Shown here: in pieces, positions 47,943-61,700 of the stretch
Numbering within the stretch: the stretch's first letter is position 1
Layout of the letters: each line of letters begins with the position of its first letter
DNA from: Membranipora membranacea
Taxonomy: Eukaryota > Bryozoa > Gymnolaemata > Cheilostomatida > Membraniporidae
Assembly: GCA_914767715.1 (NCBI GenBank)
Contig: OU612065.1
Coordinates: 20,460,001 to 20,524,000, forward strand
Direction of reading: 5' to 3'
DNA length: 64,000 nucleotides
Notes under the pieces: generated by a model
What the model saw: only the letters and a program-made list of their open reading frames with translations
The model's database searches: none
Told to the model about the DNA's origin: nothing
Made by a program: the position numbers and the translations under genes

Positions 47943-49302
47943 GCTATTTCCTTGGGTTTTTGATGTTATGCAAACCTACAGAAAATAGCCTTAACCATAA
48001 CAAAATGCCTGGGAATGTGAGTTCTATTTCCAAATTGTCTTTTTTATTTCAAAAATGATATGAAGGGAAAGTCTTTTTACATATACTGTAGTGAGTCAAC
48101 TTTCAACAAATTTCATATTCTCCACCCAGTATCTCAGCCATAGGTAAATAAGTCAAAAACAATTTTTTAAAACTAATTGCCTGCTAGTAATTCATAAGTC
48201 TATAAATGCTGAAGGTCATGTCAAGGTAATATGTTATGCAAAGGAACTTTTTGGATTTACCAATAATTTACAAAATTTCTAAGGTAGGCCTTTTCATAAT
48301 TATCATGATGGCATGGTTGGTTAAACCATTGCTGAGAGTGTGTGAGAGCTATGAGTCAAACCCATAGAAGTGACACACTGAATTGCTATAATAATAAATA
48401 ATATATATTAGATAGACACACACTGTGGACTGGTACTGCTGTAGTGTATAGGCACCTGCGACCTGGATGGAGTGGAACACAACCAATCATGTATAAAGTT
48501 GCCTACTACAGAGAAAGTTCAGCTCTGTAAGGATAGTAGCATTTTTGAAAGATTAATTGAATAAACACAGTTATAAGAGTTCAATGATGCACAGCCATGA
48601 TGATCATGACTGATAGTGATGTATGCCAAGAACTAGAAAACAGTTCTCACATTCCAAATAGTACAATCCCCCTGAGGCACCTTCAATATGGGCCCTTGGA
48701 CTTACTTACCTGCCTCTTCTTTGCCAATTTCCAGTATCAACCACCCTAAAAACCCATACCGCAATATTAGAGATTGTACAATATCCCAAAAACTGCTACG
48801 AGATATGCCACACGCAGAACCTGCCAAACATTTGTGGTGTTCCAATTTGTTTCGAGACCCCATAATGTACATTACAAGGACAAAGCCTGTCATGTAACAG
48901 CTTTGCAGTCATCAGTGCCTGTTCAAAGTGCATATTCAAAACAGTAAATTTTCGTAATGAAATGAACAGTGCAGATGCCCAAGATCAACCACGCATCAGA
49001 GTAAGGGTGTAAATTGAAGACTTAGGGAAATTACATATAGTTCCTGATGATTTATCTGTGCTGACAGTGCCTACCTAGTATTCCACGTTCAATCACCCAG
49101 CCCTACCAAGGGGTCTTGCACTCTATTACGTCCCTAAATCGATCGATGCCTGATGCAACCAAGTTATTATAGGATAAACAGCGCAATAAAAACTCTTTAA
49201 TTTCTATATACTCTCCGTAGCAGCATTTACTTTAAATGTGTTATACTTCGTAACCTTCTATTTTTTGTAGAAAAAGGTTTGCAGTTGAATTGAAGTAATT
49301 TG
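47943..49302. promoter_or_regulatory. Divergent intergenic region between NELFA and the COA3-like/GEMIN7 locus
   Basis: About 1.4 kb separates the NELFA ATG (- strand) from the COA3-like ORF (+ strand), so both promoters must lie here or in unseen 5' UTR introns. No CpG island or TATA box stands out. A stretch at 48685-48735 resembles a repeat at 28650-28700. Confidence 0.4.
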
Positions 49303-49326
49303 ATGGGCCATGATTCTCAGTGAGTT

Positions 49327-49515
49327 ATGAGACTTGACTCTATAAGACGTGAACAGAAGAGAGCAGTTAATAGGAGAGCCGCATTTATTGGTATTGCTCT
49401 CGGATTTGCAATAAGTATTTACACCTATAGCCCGTGGTCAGCTATAACTAAGGGGGATACTAAGCCTCAACCAAACAAGTCAACAGATCCTCTGAAAACA
49501 CCCCCATCCAAATAG
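49327..49515 (+). CDS. COA3-like small mitochondrial membrane protein (62 aa)
   Basis: The 62-residue ORF starts MRLDSIRREQKRAVNRRAAF and has one hydrophobic segment (FIGIALGFAISIYTY, about residues 20-34), then YSPWSAI and a hydrophilic tail. The Arg-rich stretch, the Gly-rich membrane span and the Y-x-Y-[ST]-x-x-S motif (here YTYSPWS) resemble COA3/CCDC56, an inner-membrane assembly factor for cytochrome c oxidase. COA3 is usually about 85-105 residues, so this would be a short form. An in-frame TGA sits immediately upstream of the ATG, so the start is fixed unless a splice acceptor intervenes. The stop codon TAG is followed directly by GTAAGC, a consensus splice donor, and the next exon downstream is GEMIN7. 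Two short uORFs (49303-49323 and 49310-49330) precede it. The COA3 assignment is an inference from motif shape. Confidence 0.55.
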   Translation: MRLDSIRREQKRAVNRRAAFIGIALGFAISIYTYSPWSAITKGDTKPQPNKSTDPLKTPPSK

Positions 49516-49913
49516 GTAAGCTCAAAAAGCTGTGTCCACTGAAAGGAGTAACAGTAGATAACCTATCAATTAATGATTCAAGTCTTTTCCACTGACGAAA
49601 TTTTATCAGTGGAAATGACTTAAATCATTAGTTGTTACATCACTAGGTCTTACATTTTGTTTAGACTTTCATCAAGAATTAACCTGAGATGAGACAGGAG
49701 CAGACCCAGTTAGATGAGACAGAGCCAGCCAATAAATTTTAGGGCAAATGTGCCAAACTTATGTTATCTGTTTCTTTCCTGTTCTTTTCCCGTACACTCT
49801 AGTGAGGTATTTCATATGTTCAGCTCTACTTTACCATGAACACTGATACCAACATAAACATTCAGCTTCAGCGCTCATAACTGAATGACTAGATTTGTAG
49901 TTTCAGCCCAGAC

Positions 49914-50370
49914 ATGACTGATGACAGAGAAAATAACGAGGCACAGGAAGAATTAAAACAAACACAGGTGAAAACTTATAACATAGAGTTAAAAAAATTC
50001 TCTCCATATAGTTGGTCTTCTTGTCCAGTCTATACACAAACTTCTGTCTGTGATTTGGATGGCTGTAGTCTGAGCTCATCTGTTTCAAAGGCTTTTAATT
50101 AATCTATTTTCTCTGCAGGCGGTGCGCGCCGAACTCAGAGAGAGATATCTGAAGGTGTTGAAGCACAGTCTAGGGAAACCATGTAAAATAAACCTGTATG
50201 AATCTACCTCCTTACATTGTGACTTTAGTTCGGCTGATATACATGGTACTGAGTTCTTAGTAGAGAACTTACAAACTCCAACGGAAAGCTATTCATCGGC
50301 TATTCTTCGATCGGCTGACATTATTGCTATAGAAATCGGTGGTGGCAGTGATGCATCCAATAATAGTTGA
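49914..50370 (+). CDS. GEMIN7: GEMIN7, SMN complex Sm-fold subunit
   Basis: Gemin7 pairs with Gemin6 as an Sm-like dimer in the SMN complex, which loads Sm proteins onto spliceosomal snRNAs in the cytoplasm. Coding exons 49914-49967 and 50119-50370 give 101 residues (human 131). The second exon carries the family core: VRAELRERYLKVLKHSLGKP, then a beta-strand-rich stretch, then FLVENLQTPTESYSSAILRS and ADIIAIEI. These parallel human RAALRERYL, LQTP and LLRCSDIISY. An acceptor (gtttcag) ends at 49906, seven bases before the ATG, so the coding sequence starts near the beginning of an exon and there must be an upstream exon. The best donor is at 49516, just after the COA3-like stop. An AATAAA at 50438-50443 is a suitable poly(A) signal. 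Confidence 0.85.
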
Positions 50371-50437
50371 CATTGTCTGACGTTGTCTCAGAGTTCAAAG
50401 CCTCAAAGTCTTTTCACTGCCTGATTTATTTGTTGAA

Positions 50438-50443
50438 AATAAA
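50438..50443 (+). terminator. Candidate polyadenylation signal of GEMIN7
   Basis: AATAAA occurs 68 bases after the GEMIN7 TGA stop, in an AT-rich context typical of a short 3' UTR. Confidence 0.5.
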
Positions 50444-52688
50444 TCGTTTATCTAGGAGGACCTATTTTTATGTTTGTCTCCCCAGAAATGTCACTTTATT
50501 GTGCTGATAAGATGGAACCGACCTTTTTGTTCCAGATTCGACCATCTCATTTTGAATCATGCTATTGTGCAGACTGGTCAAAGTGATAATATCGTCTTTA
50601 TCGTGTGAGTTACATCAATGACTGATATTTTCTAGAAAATCAAGTTGTAAATAAAAATTCGATTCCCGTTCAAGCAAAGTCCCGTTCAAAATAACTAAAA
50701 CGACAATGAACTTTCCATAGAACAAGCTTTTAGAAAATGTGGTGGCACGGTTTGACCAGCACAGTGTGATGTATCATGTTTGGGCCAAAACTAATTATAG
50801 TTCTTTAACAAGTAAAATTCTTTGAGAAAAAAATTGAAGTAAAGCTCTCCTTGAGCGTGAGCACATAACTCTTAGTCATAGAAATGATATTACTACCGGC
50901 AAAGAGATCGCCATAGACTAACTCATAATATCATAATACCAATGGGTAGTGGAAAATATTTGGTTGAATATTTTTTTTATTTTGCCATCATAGGGAATAC
51001 AGTCATGAATTCTCAACTTAAGCTCATTTTATAAATGATGATATAAACTTTATTTTAACCTTTCTGACATTCTTAAAAGAACTTGTTTTACAAGGAAAAA
51101 TATTCACTATTAAAAGTATCATCAAGTTAAAAGAGAAATCAAAAATTAAAAATGACAAAATTCGATTCACACACCGTCCTTTTGAAACAATGAATTTCGC
51201 AAAATTCAGTCCTTTGTGATCTTATCAGCGAGTTGGGTAGACACGATGAGTGATGAACACTAGCAATAATCGGTAACTCGATTAAATTTTGTCTATCGTA
51301 ATTTCTAATCACTGCAAACTGACCTAATAGGTAGTTGTAGGATATAAAACTGCAGGAAAAGGGCAAATTTGGTAAGTGTGAAATGTGCATCTATGACGTT
51401 TCCCTGTAATGTTGAATTACCAATAAGTTTCAGTCATATTAGTTGAAGGTAGTAATTTGAGGAATTTTACTCACAACACGAGCATGCAAACAAGCTATAA
51501 TTCCGTACCGAGGATTGCTGATAAAGCTTATTTATATTTGTGCGTCATCTGATTTGGTAGTGAGGACACATAACGACTGTTGTGTGTTAAGTTTTCTGGT
51601 TGAAAAACCCAGAGGATTATGTAGCAGGCACACCAGCGAATAATCCAGCCTTTCAAAAAGGATTGGAATTCAAGTTTTAGTCTATATGGTATTGAAATGG
51701 TTTACTGCTAACTTTAATCCAGCAAAAATAAAGTGTTCCATACGTCACAACACAGAACTACATCGAGACAATACTATTCTCCATTATTTATTCAGGTTGG
51801 TCTACAATTCAGTATAAATAACGTAATTGCGTATTTATGTCATACAAATTACTGTTATTGTTCACAATGTCATAAAGTTTGCATGTTTATTGAATAGTCA
51901 ATTCAATAATATTTTAATAAATACACCATGTTATGTATTACTTATTTGTCAACCGATCTTATATAGCAAGCTTGCTTGATTAGCTAAATTTAATTAGGAT
52001 TTGTCCGTTTACTTAGTATTCTCGAGGAAGTTAAAAAGGCAGCATTCCCGACTCGCTGACTTTTCCTGGAGACTTTGTGGCAGCGGTATGAGTCATACTG
52101 ACCTGATGAGAAGAAGTGTGTTGTCATAGCAGGACAATCCAAGGATTATAGCCGACATATAAAGCAAGGAATCTGGATACACGTCAAACTCTGTACCATC
52201 TCAACACAAGTTGGTCTCAACCCAAAGGCAGTCTGATCAGACTAGCCTACTCTTGAGCAGGAGTTTTTACCTGGTAAGGGTAACATGCACTCAGGTCATT
52301 CATTGCTTAATTTGAACGTTGTGATCTGATCGTGAGATATTTGCCTCCAAATTCGAAACAAAAGTGGACGATTTAAATATTAACGTGTTACTATTTTACC
52401 ACTCTCTGTTTCCTATTTGAGATGGAGGAAGGATTATGTGGATTGAGAGCTTGTGGCCAGACCCTGCATCATAATACATGAAGATTTTTTCAGTTTAGGC
52501 AGAGAAACTTTGAATAACAAGACACTCGTATATGTGATACTTTCCATTTCTATAATTAATGCAGCAGACAGTAAATTCCGCAGTAGACTGTAATAATTGA
52601 ACCCCTCCCTGAAGCAGGGTCTTCAGCACTTCTAACGCAACTCAGAATAGAACTTGTCAAAATGTCAATATTTATATCATTTTTCCAG
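50444..52688. other. Intergenic region and 5' UTR intron before the CLCA gene
   Basis: AT-rich sequence without recognised coding regions. It should contain the CLCA promoter and 5' UTR exon, because a splice acceptor (tttttccag) ends at 52688, 19 bases before the ATG. Confidence 0.45.
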
Positions 52689-52707
52689 GTGACTCTTTGC
52701 TGTGATA

Positions 52708-55700
52708 ATGCTTGCTTCCAAATACTGGCTGATATTGGCAGGGACCATCCTTACCATTGCAGTAGTCACATGTTCCAATATTGGAGCAACGCGGCAGGAG
52801 ATAACTCTTGATGATGACGGAGGCTTTATCAATGTTCTAGTAGCTATCCATGATGATGTGGCTGAAGATCGCAGCATTCTTAGCGCACTAGAGGTGAGTT
52901 TTGAAAAGAATATGAATATACACATATACCGTAAGGAGTAAAACAAGTGAGAGATAAGCTAGTATTGAGGTGACCTAATGTTAGCTAGTATTGAGGTGAC
53001 CTAATGTTAGCTAGCTCCAACTTTTGCTAGCTGAGGTTGGAGCTCATATTATAAAATAAAGAGGGGGAATGAATTTCACTATTTGAAGCTTGTATGGAAA
53101 GACGAAAGTTTGCTCCTGCAAATCCTTGTTCTTCTAGGCTATGTATCCCGATTTGGTACCTTTTGATATGTGTGGTCTACTACTCATTGTGTTTCAAGGT
53201 TATTGGATCATCATATTTCATTGAAGAAAATGCTTACCCGAATCGACTTAAGCTGACTTTCAGCTTGTGAAATGGACGAAACTTGAGACTATACAGGCTG
53301 TTTGAAAGTTGCCGATAGCAAGCTGACAATGATCACAATGTTGTTACTAATATTGTTTATTGCAAAAGAAGTTTTTTCTATTGATACTATAAAAACATCT
53401 TTGATGTTGAACAATATTTGTCAATGTTTGAGAAAGGCTTGGTCTAAAAGAGTTTAGTTTGGAAAGAGAAATGTATTGTAAAGATATAAGATATTAATTT
53501 TCTAAACCTACAAAAAAAGGGCATAACTTCCTTGTCAGTTAGATTGTGTACACCTGTGAATACTTGCTTCCAAATATTTGCCTTGTGTGATATTTCGTTG
53601 TTTTCACCTTTGGCAAGAACATGAAACCAATTTATTGAACCTTCATAAAATTTAATCTTCTGGATATTTGGGAGTTTCTTTTCATCAGCGACACATACTG
53701 TGGTCTAGTTAGCTCATAATTCCCCTCACTTTTGGGGCTTAAACCATGGCAGCGCCAATTAATCGGCTCAGTTTTGTTGTGCACATTTCCAGCATTATTT
53801 CATTGGTGAAATGTGATTTAGATACCAAAATAAACTAATAGTTGGATATTACGTAGTATTTTTTGAGGAGACTCTTTCCTGACAAAGTAAGCGTATTATT
53901 TATCCCGAAGTTAATTCTAGTCCTGACTGCTAACGGATCTCGTTTAATCAATCATTGATGATAAAAATTGCACAAGTAAAAAATTGGTAGTTAATGACAT
54001 AATACTAATCTTTATTATTATTTTTGTCACTGTTGTGCTCCATTTCTGTAACAATTTGTTTTATTTTGTTTCACTGTTATGATGTGGGAAACAAACTCAC
54101 TTTAAATCCGCGTCAGGACTGATCAAATATACTCACTCTGTTTCCCAGCTAACAAGATTCTAAATAATTTATATTTCAGGATGAGTTGACTGCAGCATCG
54201 AATTTCTTGGTTACAGCTACAAATGGGAACTTGTATTTCAAGGAAATCTCAATTCTGGTACCTGGCAGTTGGACACCTGATGCTACTTGGGAGAGGGTGA
54301 GATACTTTGAGAGACCAGGCTTCTGCAATACAACTACTAATATATGGCTATAGAACAGACCGCGCAAGTTCTATCTTGCCCCTACATTTCACTGCTCACT
54401 ACGCCCCCTTTGATTGGTTGATTTTGTTGCAGGAACAGACAAATCTGTAGTGAATCCGAACAACACTATTTTGTAATCTACGCGATAATAATAGGAAATT
54501 CCTTTCTATCTGTAGTTGAAGATATGACATGTAATATAACTGTTTTTTTAGTCGACTGATGAGACAGTTGACACAGCAAGATTTATTGTCGGGCCACAAA
54601 ATCCAGCATACGGGGACAGCCCTTATACCCTCCAACCAGGTCTGTGTGGCCAGGAAGCTGACTATGTCCATCTCACTCCAAGTTACATCACTTCGGGCGC
54701 AGATAACATAAGTAAGTTCAATTATACTGGACAAACAGTTCAGAGAAACTTTGAGTGAATTTATAGTCAAGGTAAACATAATTTAAGAGGCGATATTGTT
54801 TCGATCAGGAGCGCCATTTACGCTTGGTAAATAAAAGTTTTTGCCAAGAAAACATGGCATGCTAGTCTGAGCCCCCCCCTCCAGACTTTTGCCAACCGCC
54901 CGACGGCCCCCCGGCGGGGAAAGTCTGAAAACAATGCAGGATCTTGCTGGAGTTGTCTGACTCTTAGATATTCTAAGTTATAAAGGGGAGCACTAAAACT
55001 GCAATATCTATTGATTTCTATTCATACCACCCTCTATATTGCTCCAGGTATGAGAGTTTTTCAGTCAGACACTGGGAAAGGTAGCCTCATGTTTGGGCAA
55101 TACCCATGAGCAGGGATATTCACTGCCAAGTAGTGAAGAAAATCTCAGCCAGAATTCCTTTCATTTTGAATAAGGGCGGTCATTCATGACATTGACAAAA
55201 GGTCATACAATGTGCATTATTAGGCTAAATGAAGTAAGATTAATGTAGAAGTAATGAGAGGAAAAATCCAAGCAAATCCTGCAAAGTGCATAGACTAATG
55301 GCACGCCTATAGCAAAGTTTCAGACCTAGATATGTAGTTCCTGTATGCTTACTCACTAAGTTTAAAGAATCAAACGCTTATTTCGTGTTTTTGGCGATCC
55401 ATTGTTCACAAAGCTCTGTTCATAGCCTTCCAGATTCAGTCCGTGGTTTTCTCACTGCTTCTGTTGCAGAGAAGAGATTGGTTAGAGAGTTTGCACACCT
55501 GAGGTGGGGAGTATTTGACGAAGATGTACCAGACCAAGACACCATCTCTCCTCGATTCTATGTCTATAATAGCAGGGTCTATCCAACCAAGTATGTTCTC
55601 ATTTAGCAGATAACGCAATGATTGCTCAAATTTATTTGGGAATAATTTACCTGCAGAAGGTTACTGGTTGGCATCTTGATTTAATTCCTTGTCAGGGCAG

Positions 55701-58700
55701 TCAGACAGTTCTTAACAGCACCAGATGTCTAACAAAAAAGTAACATCAGCTTTCAAATTGACTTTTCTCGATCATAATTGCTGATCACTATCTCTATTCC
55801 AGATGTACTCAGGATGTATTGGGTACTATAGGAGATCCCACACAACCTAAAGGTGGCTGTTTGAGAGACTTCAGTACAGGCTTACCCACATCCACTTGTA
55901 TCTTCACTCCATCTCAATCTACAAAATCAGCTGCTTCCATCATGTATGCTGAATGGCTGAATTCAGTGAGTGATGTTTAAGTTTATATTATAAACTACCG
56001 ATGCAGTAAATTAGTGCGTTGAGATGATCCTTTTCTTCAGCTTTTGTGAATTCATATTGAAATAGATGGAATTTTCTAGGAAGGTTTGTTGAGGGTTTGA
56101 AGGTTGTTGAATAAATCTAGTTGTAGTGCACTATCAATCAAACAAATCAATTGCAACTTGTTCTTGGTGCCTTCACAACAGTTTTTTTGGTTCTAACTCA
56201 GAATAAGTACCTCCTCACTTTGCCTCACTTTTTTCTGATCTAGGTAGTACAGTTCTGTGAGAACAGTACCGAGTCGGCAGAATTTGGAGTTATCATGCAT
56301 GACGATCTGGCTCCAAACAGGCAAAACAGGATCTGTGATGACAGTGTTCAGGGAGTGCTATCTGCACACTCAGATTTTAGTGAGTGTCTATGAGTTTAAT
56401 AACAAAGGAACATTTTCCAGGTACACTGATGACCAAAAGCTGCATTCACACTGCAGAGCTTCGATCTGATTAATTTTTTTTTACATCTTTACATAAGCTA
56501 TCATTGGGAGCAACCAAAAAATCTGAGGTTTTTGACATTTATATCTAGTATATACAGCCAAGGGGCGAGGGCGCTGTGAAATTGCCCTGGAGGCGGAATC
56601 TTTCATTAGAACTTGATTTTCTCTAATTTACCAATAGTTAACTGGCTTAATTTTCATTCCACTGACAGTGTTAATGACATTTAGAATGTATTCTGGTAAG
56701 AAGAGCTTGCAAACTAATGATAAATGTATTTCCCTTTTTTTCAGTATCATCCTATGCAGCTGATAGGCCTGTGACTCCTGCTACGGATTTTAAGATCCTT
56801 CACCCCACTCTGATACAGGGTCCACAGGTACCTGTAGACGGTTCTACCACTGATAGCGGACAGCTGGTAGTGAATACATCAATCATCACAGGCAGTGATG
56901 GTGAAGGTGGCTGCCAAGGAGAATTTGTCTGCCTTACACTTGATAGATCTGGTAGTATGGCGGTAAGCGGCTATTAAATACTTATGACTCCTAAGCCCAG
57001 CGCTATCTTCCTCACATGTGAAGGTTTATTAGCATCTGAGCATTAACTCCAAATCTGGAACGCATAATTAGCTTTCTTTTGATGAACAAAGGGTCTGTAA
57101 TCTGTAAACATTGCCAGTCCAAGGAAGCAGCCCAGAGATGCCCAAATCATTGATGCTGAAGGAATTTTATTACTTTGTTTGCAAAATTGTAAACATAACT
57201 ATTTCCCAAGCTCTTTTATTTATGCTAGTAGGGACAGCCATAAGATCAAAACCAAATCGGTCCCTGGTGTTGAGTATTTTATCTGTATAGGATTTTGTTA
57301 TTAATTCTGTTCCATGAGAAGAATTTGATTCAGCGCAATTGAGATATTGAAGCTTTGGTAGACCTCGTAGTAGTGAACAATTTTAGCAGTTAGCTGAAAT
57401 GTTGAAGCACAACCAACAGTTTAATATCTTACATACCTTAACGCAAGCTAAACTGCCAATATCAGCTTAACCTACTTGAAAAAAATAAGCTGGTTCTGTA
57501 GTGTATGTTGAATTGGCCAGGACTTAATTGTTATGGGATCAAATCAAAATAAAATGGCAAAATTTCTCAGTCTACGCAGTGTATCCAAGAATAAGTTGGG
57601 TTCAAGTGGCCTGTCTGCTCTAATCCAGTAACTACCAAGTGCTGGATTCTGTATTGTATGGTGAATTGGCTGGACTTAATTGTTAAAGTGATAAAAAAAA
57701 ATTTTAAAATGTGCATTCACACCAATCTCAATTTATCAGGTAAACGACAGAATCGGGAAGATGAGGGCTGCGGTTTCCAGCTACCTTCTCAATCATCTAC
57801 CGGATGGCACAATAGTAGCAGTTACCGAGTTCTCAAGCTCTGCTAGCCAACTGGCCCCTATGACTAATATTACTAGTGTTACCGTGAGGAACTACTTAGC
57901 GTCAACAGTGCCTTCAACAACTGGTGGTGGAACTAATATAGGCTCAGGAATGGAGTTGTGCAGAGAGGTAGGTGCAGTTTGAAATTGAATGGATAAATTT
58001 ATGCTTGCGATAAGGTCAGATATTATTATTGCGAACCACTTACTTTATGAACAGAGAAATTGTTTTTGGAGTTACGTGCTCGTCAACAATCAGAAGACAA
58101 CTCTGAAGATTTTTACAAGAACTAAGGAAGAGTGGTAGAAATATTTGATGCAGACCACCCATCGGGGGGGCTTTCAAGGTTGATTGTTCCAGCCCCCAAC
58201 ACCCTTGGGTGTATCTCTGTCTTAGGACATTGACCATCAGTCTTGGTGTTACACAAAGAAATATTTTACAAGCTCTCATAAATACCTCTCTGTTTCCAGA
58301 TGCTGGTTGCTTATGCTGGTGGAGAAGATAAGGTTGCAGGGAGCAGAGTATTAGTACTCAGTGATGGTGAAGGCTCTATAGGCTCATTAGACTTGTTGGT
58401 GGCTCAAGGAATTACTGTAGATACAATAGCCTACAGGTATGCTCTACTGCAATTTCATCAATGTTAAAAAAAATGATAGTATGCTTTCTTCGGTAGATCT
58501 GTCCTTTGTGCAATCCTAATGGGTAAATCCTTTGTTACTTAGTGAGACTTCATGAATGTCTAGTATGTTTTGCAATATTATTGCTTACACAGAGCGTTCA
58601 ACTAGGTGTTGTGATATAATTGAAATGATAACCCCTAAGCTGACGGCATTTGTAATAAACAAATAGTAATCTATTTTGAGAGATATTTCTATTTAGCATG

Positions 58701-61700
58701 CGAATCAATGAAATGATTGTTGCCAAATTTGAGGATCATAAACAAAAAGCAATTATATCGATGAACTTGCCAAATTAGACAGCAAAGTTATTATTTCCAT
58801 ATTTCTATGTGCCATATTTTAGCCAAGCAGCGAGTACGAGCCTCAGTTACATATCAGATACAACCGGAGGTCTTAAGTATTTCACAGGAGATGAGGATGC
58901 TGCTGTGGGTCTACAGGATGCTCTACTGGCTACTATACAAAGAGACTGTGATGGAGGGCTTACTACTGTGAGTTATGAGTACTTTTAATCCATTTTATTT
59001 ATTTTATCAGCTACTGGCTTTTTTTATAATATAAGTTTTGATTTTAATATTTTATCACATGTACAGCGCTTAGAAATCATTGTTTATAAACAATTTTATT
59101 AAACCCTTTTTAAATAAACTTGATTATGATTATTATTATCTTCTTCTTTATTTAACTTAGCCTTAGAAATCTACTTTTTTGTTAGTTTGTTCTTAGGATT
59201 GCAAAAAAAGGCCAAATTTATCATAGACGGTTTTATTACTTTTTATCTAGCTGCTACAAGTATATCCAGTCAATTTGCATTGGGTGTTGAGTGAGATTAC
59301 AAGCAAAATTGTTCAATTCTGTGACCAACCAACAACCATAGTTTTAAGTTGAATAAGCCGAATGCTGGTCTTACGTCATTATCCTGAATTTCCAACTTAT
59401 CTCTTCTGGATCCAAGCTGCACCCGGGTATGTGTTACTGGCTTAAAAAGAAATGTTACCAGAACCGCATGCCATGGATCTCTTTGGGTCCCATCCCCCAC
59501 TTATTCAAACTACTCGGGGATCCACATACTAAGTTCTTATTTTGTAGCTTATTAATGAGCAGATAACTCTACCTTTGGGCCAGGACACCATTATACAAAG
59601 TATTTACATAGACAGCACCTTGGGTGATGACACCAAGCTAGTGTTCTCATACTCTGTGGATATCAATGTCAATGTGACCACCCCTGATGGACAGAACTAT
59701 ACTATCACAAAGAATGATGATCTGAAGATGATCACGATTCAGATCCATGGTGAAGTTGTAAGTTTTTGGAGCCTAGTGATGTGACCGTAAGCAAAATGAT
59801 TTAGTTGTGTTGTTTTGCGTGAACCGAGGAATAGCTATGACAACATATATGGATATGGTTCTACAATTTCTTAGGGAAATGGCACCATGTATTTGTCAAA
59901 TGCATCAGGTTGAGGAAAAATGGTAGAAACTGTGCCCCTACATCGAATTTCTCATATTATCGATATGACTAAATATCATATTTTACCTTTGCTCTTTGTC
60001 AGACTGTTGACCCTATACAACTTGCTTTGTGGCCATTTTCTCATATTAAGCCAAAAAAGAACAATTCAGCAACCATTTAATTGGTAAGAGACATTTTACC
60101 ATTATTATTATTATTATATATGCACTTTATTTCACTGATCAATGTTCTGTCAAAACTAATGAGATCATGTGTAGACATCAAGATGAAGTTAATTACTACG
60201 AAGTATGAATCTATAAAATAATCTAAAAAATTGCTCTCTGGTCAAGAAATTACATGGAAAATAATTCAAAAATATCTAAAGAACAGATTCTTCCCCAAGT
60301 GTGCAGTTCTACTTTTTGGTGGAATAGTTCTGCGACTGTGAGTGCTAGGCCGACCGGGTATGTAACAGTGGAGAATATGATGGTCATCAGCTAAGATCTT
60401 ATTGGCATACCGGAGGCATACTATATCTAGATACACATTGAGTTCCTCTAATTTGAGAAACGCCAACCTATCGGCGTAGTGTTCTAGTCGGGGAAGAATA
60501 ATGAACAAGCACAGCCTTTGGTATCTCTCGAGCTTGTCTTTGTCATATTTTGCTATATATGGGTACCAGCTCGGTGCTGCATACGAGATGCATTCATACA
60601 TATCATTTATTAGGCGATGGGAATTATTAACTGACCCAAAAAAGGTTGATGATTATTATCAGTTTGTTGCTTGTAGACTGGTGAGGTTACATATGAGCTG
60701 ACTCGTGCTAACCCTTCCTCAACAGAAGAGATCACAGTCACGATCACCTCTAAGCCTATAGAGGGTGTCGACGCTATCGGAGTCAACTTCAGAACCGCTG
60801 AGACGGAAGTCAGCTTCACACCGATGACTATTGTAAGATTTTGCTCAACCATAATAACAATAATAATCAACAATAATTAATAGTAAATAAAAAATGAACA
60901 ACAGGTGATATGTAATCATAATAACAATCACTAAACACAATTTACTTTTTTTAATTGTTTGACTATTTGTATTACATATAATTCAAGGGCTGAAAATTTG
61001 GCCATCATACCATAAAAACACACTGGAATAGAAATGACACTCTGCATTACTCAGTTGATACCCTCAGATAAATTTTCAAGCCTATACAGGCAGCTGACAT
61101 TGAGACGAGCAGTACTCTTTTGGGATTTGATTAAAAATGAGTGATAAAAGTCAAGTTTGCAAAAACAAAATGATATCTTGATCTATTTCATTTTTATCCC
61201 AAGGTGGCCGGCTATGTGGAGATATTTCAGGCGCTGACGCCGATCCTTGGGCTGACAGTCACAACAGTTATAAGCACACCATTATCAGCTGATGTCAGTA
61301 TTGAACTATACGATAACGGTCTCGGTATGCATTATGCTGTGTTAGTCATGTTAAAATCTGACCATGGTCCCAGTAATGCTATCAAATATCCAAAGTTCTT
61401 CTGAACCTGGTGGTACAAACATAATAGCACGATCTATTATACCAATAAAGATTTGACTCTATTGCTCAGAAGCTGTGTCACATTTGAAACTTGGCTGTGC
61501 ACTGTATTTTTTACATCTCCGCTTCAGGTTTAGACTCCACCCCAAATGATGGTATCTATACTGGTGTATTGACAGCTAATCAGATGGCAGGTGATGGATA
61601 TTACAACATCAGAGTAAGCAAACATAGCATAGGTACATAGCAAGGAAACAGGCAGAAATAGCTGTTCGGGGTTGGAGTTATCCCCTATCATCTCAGGATA

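Noticed and set aside
52702-52707. Earlier CLCA start two codons upstream
   Set aside because: It would use GTG. The first ATG is at 52708 and gives a clean signal peptide.
54860-54930. C/G-rich patch as a CpG island promoter
   Set aside because: Only about 70 bases, inside a CLCA intron; more likely a remnant of a repeat.
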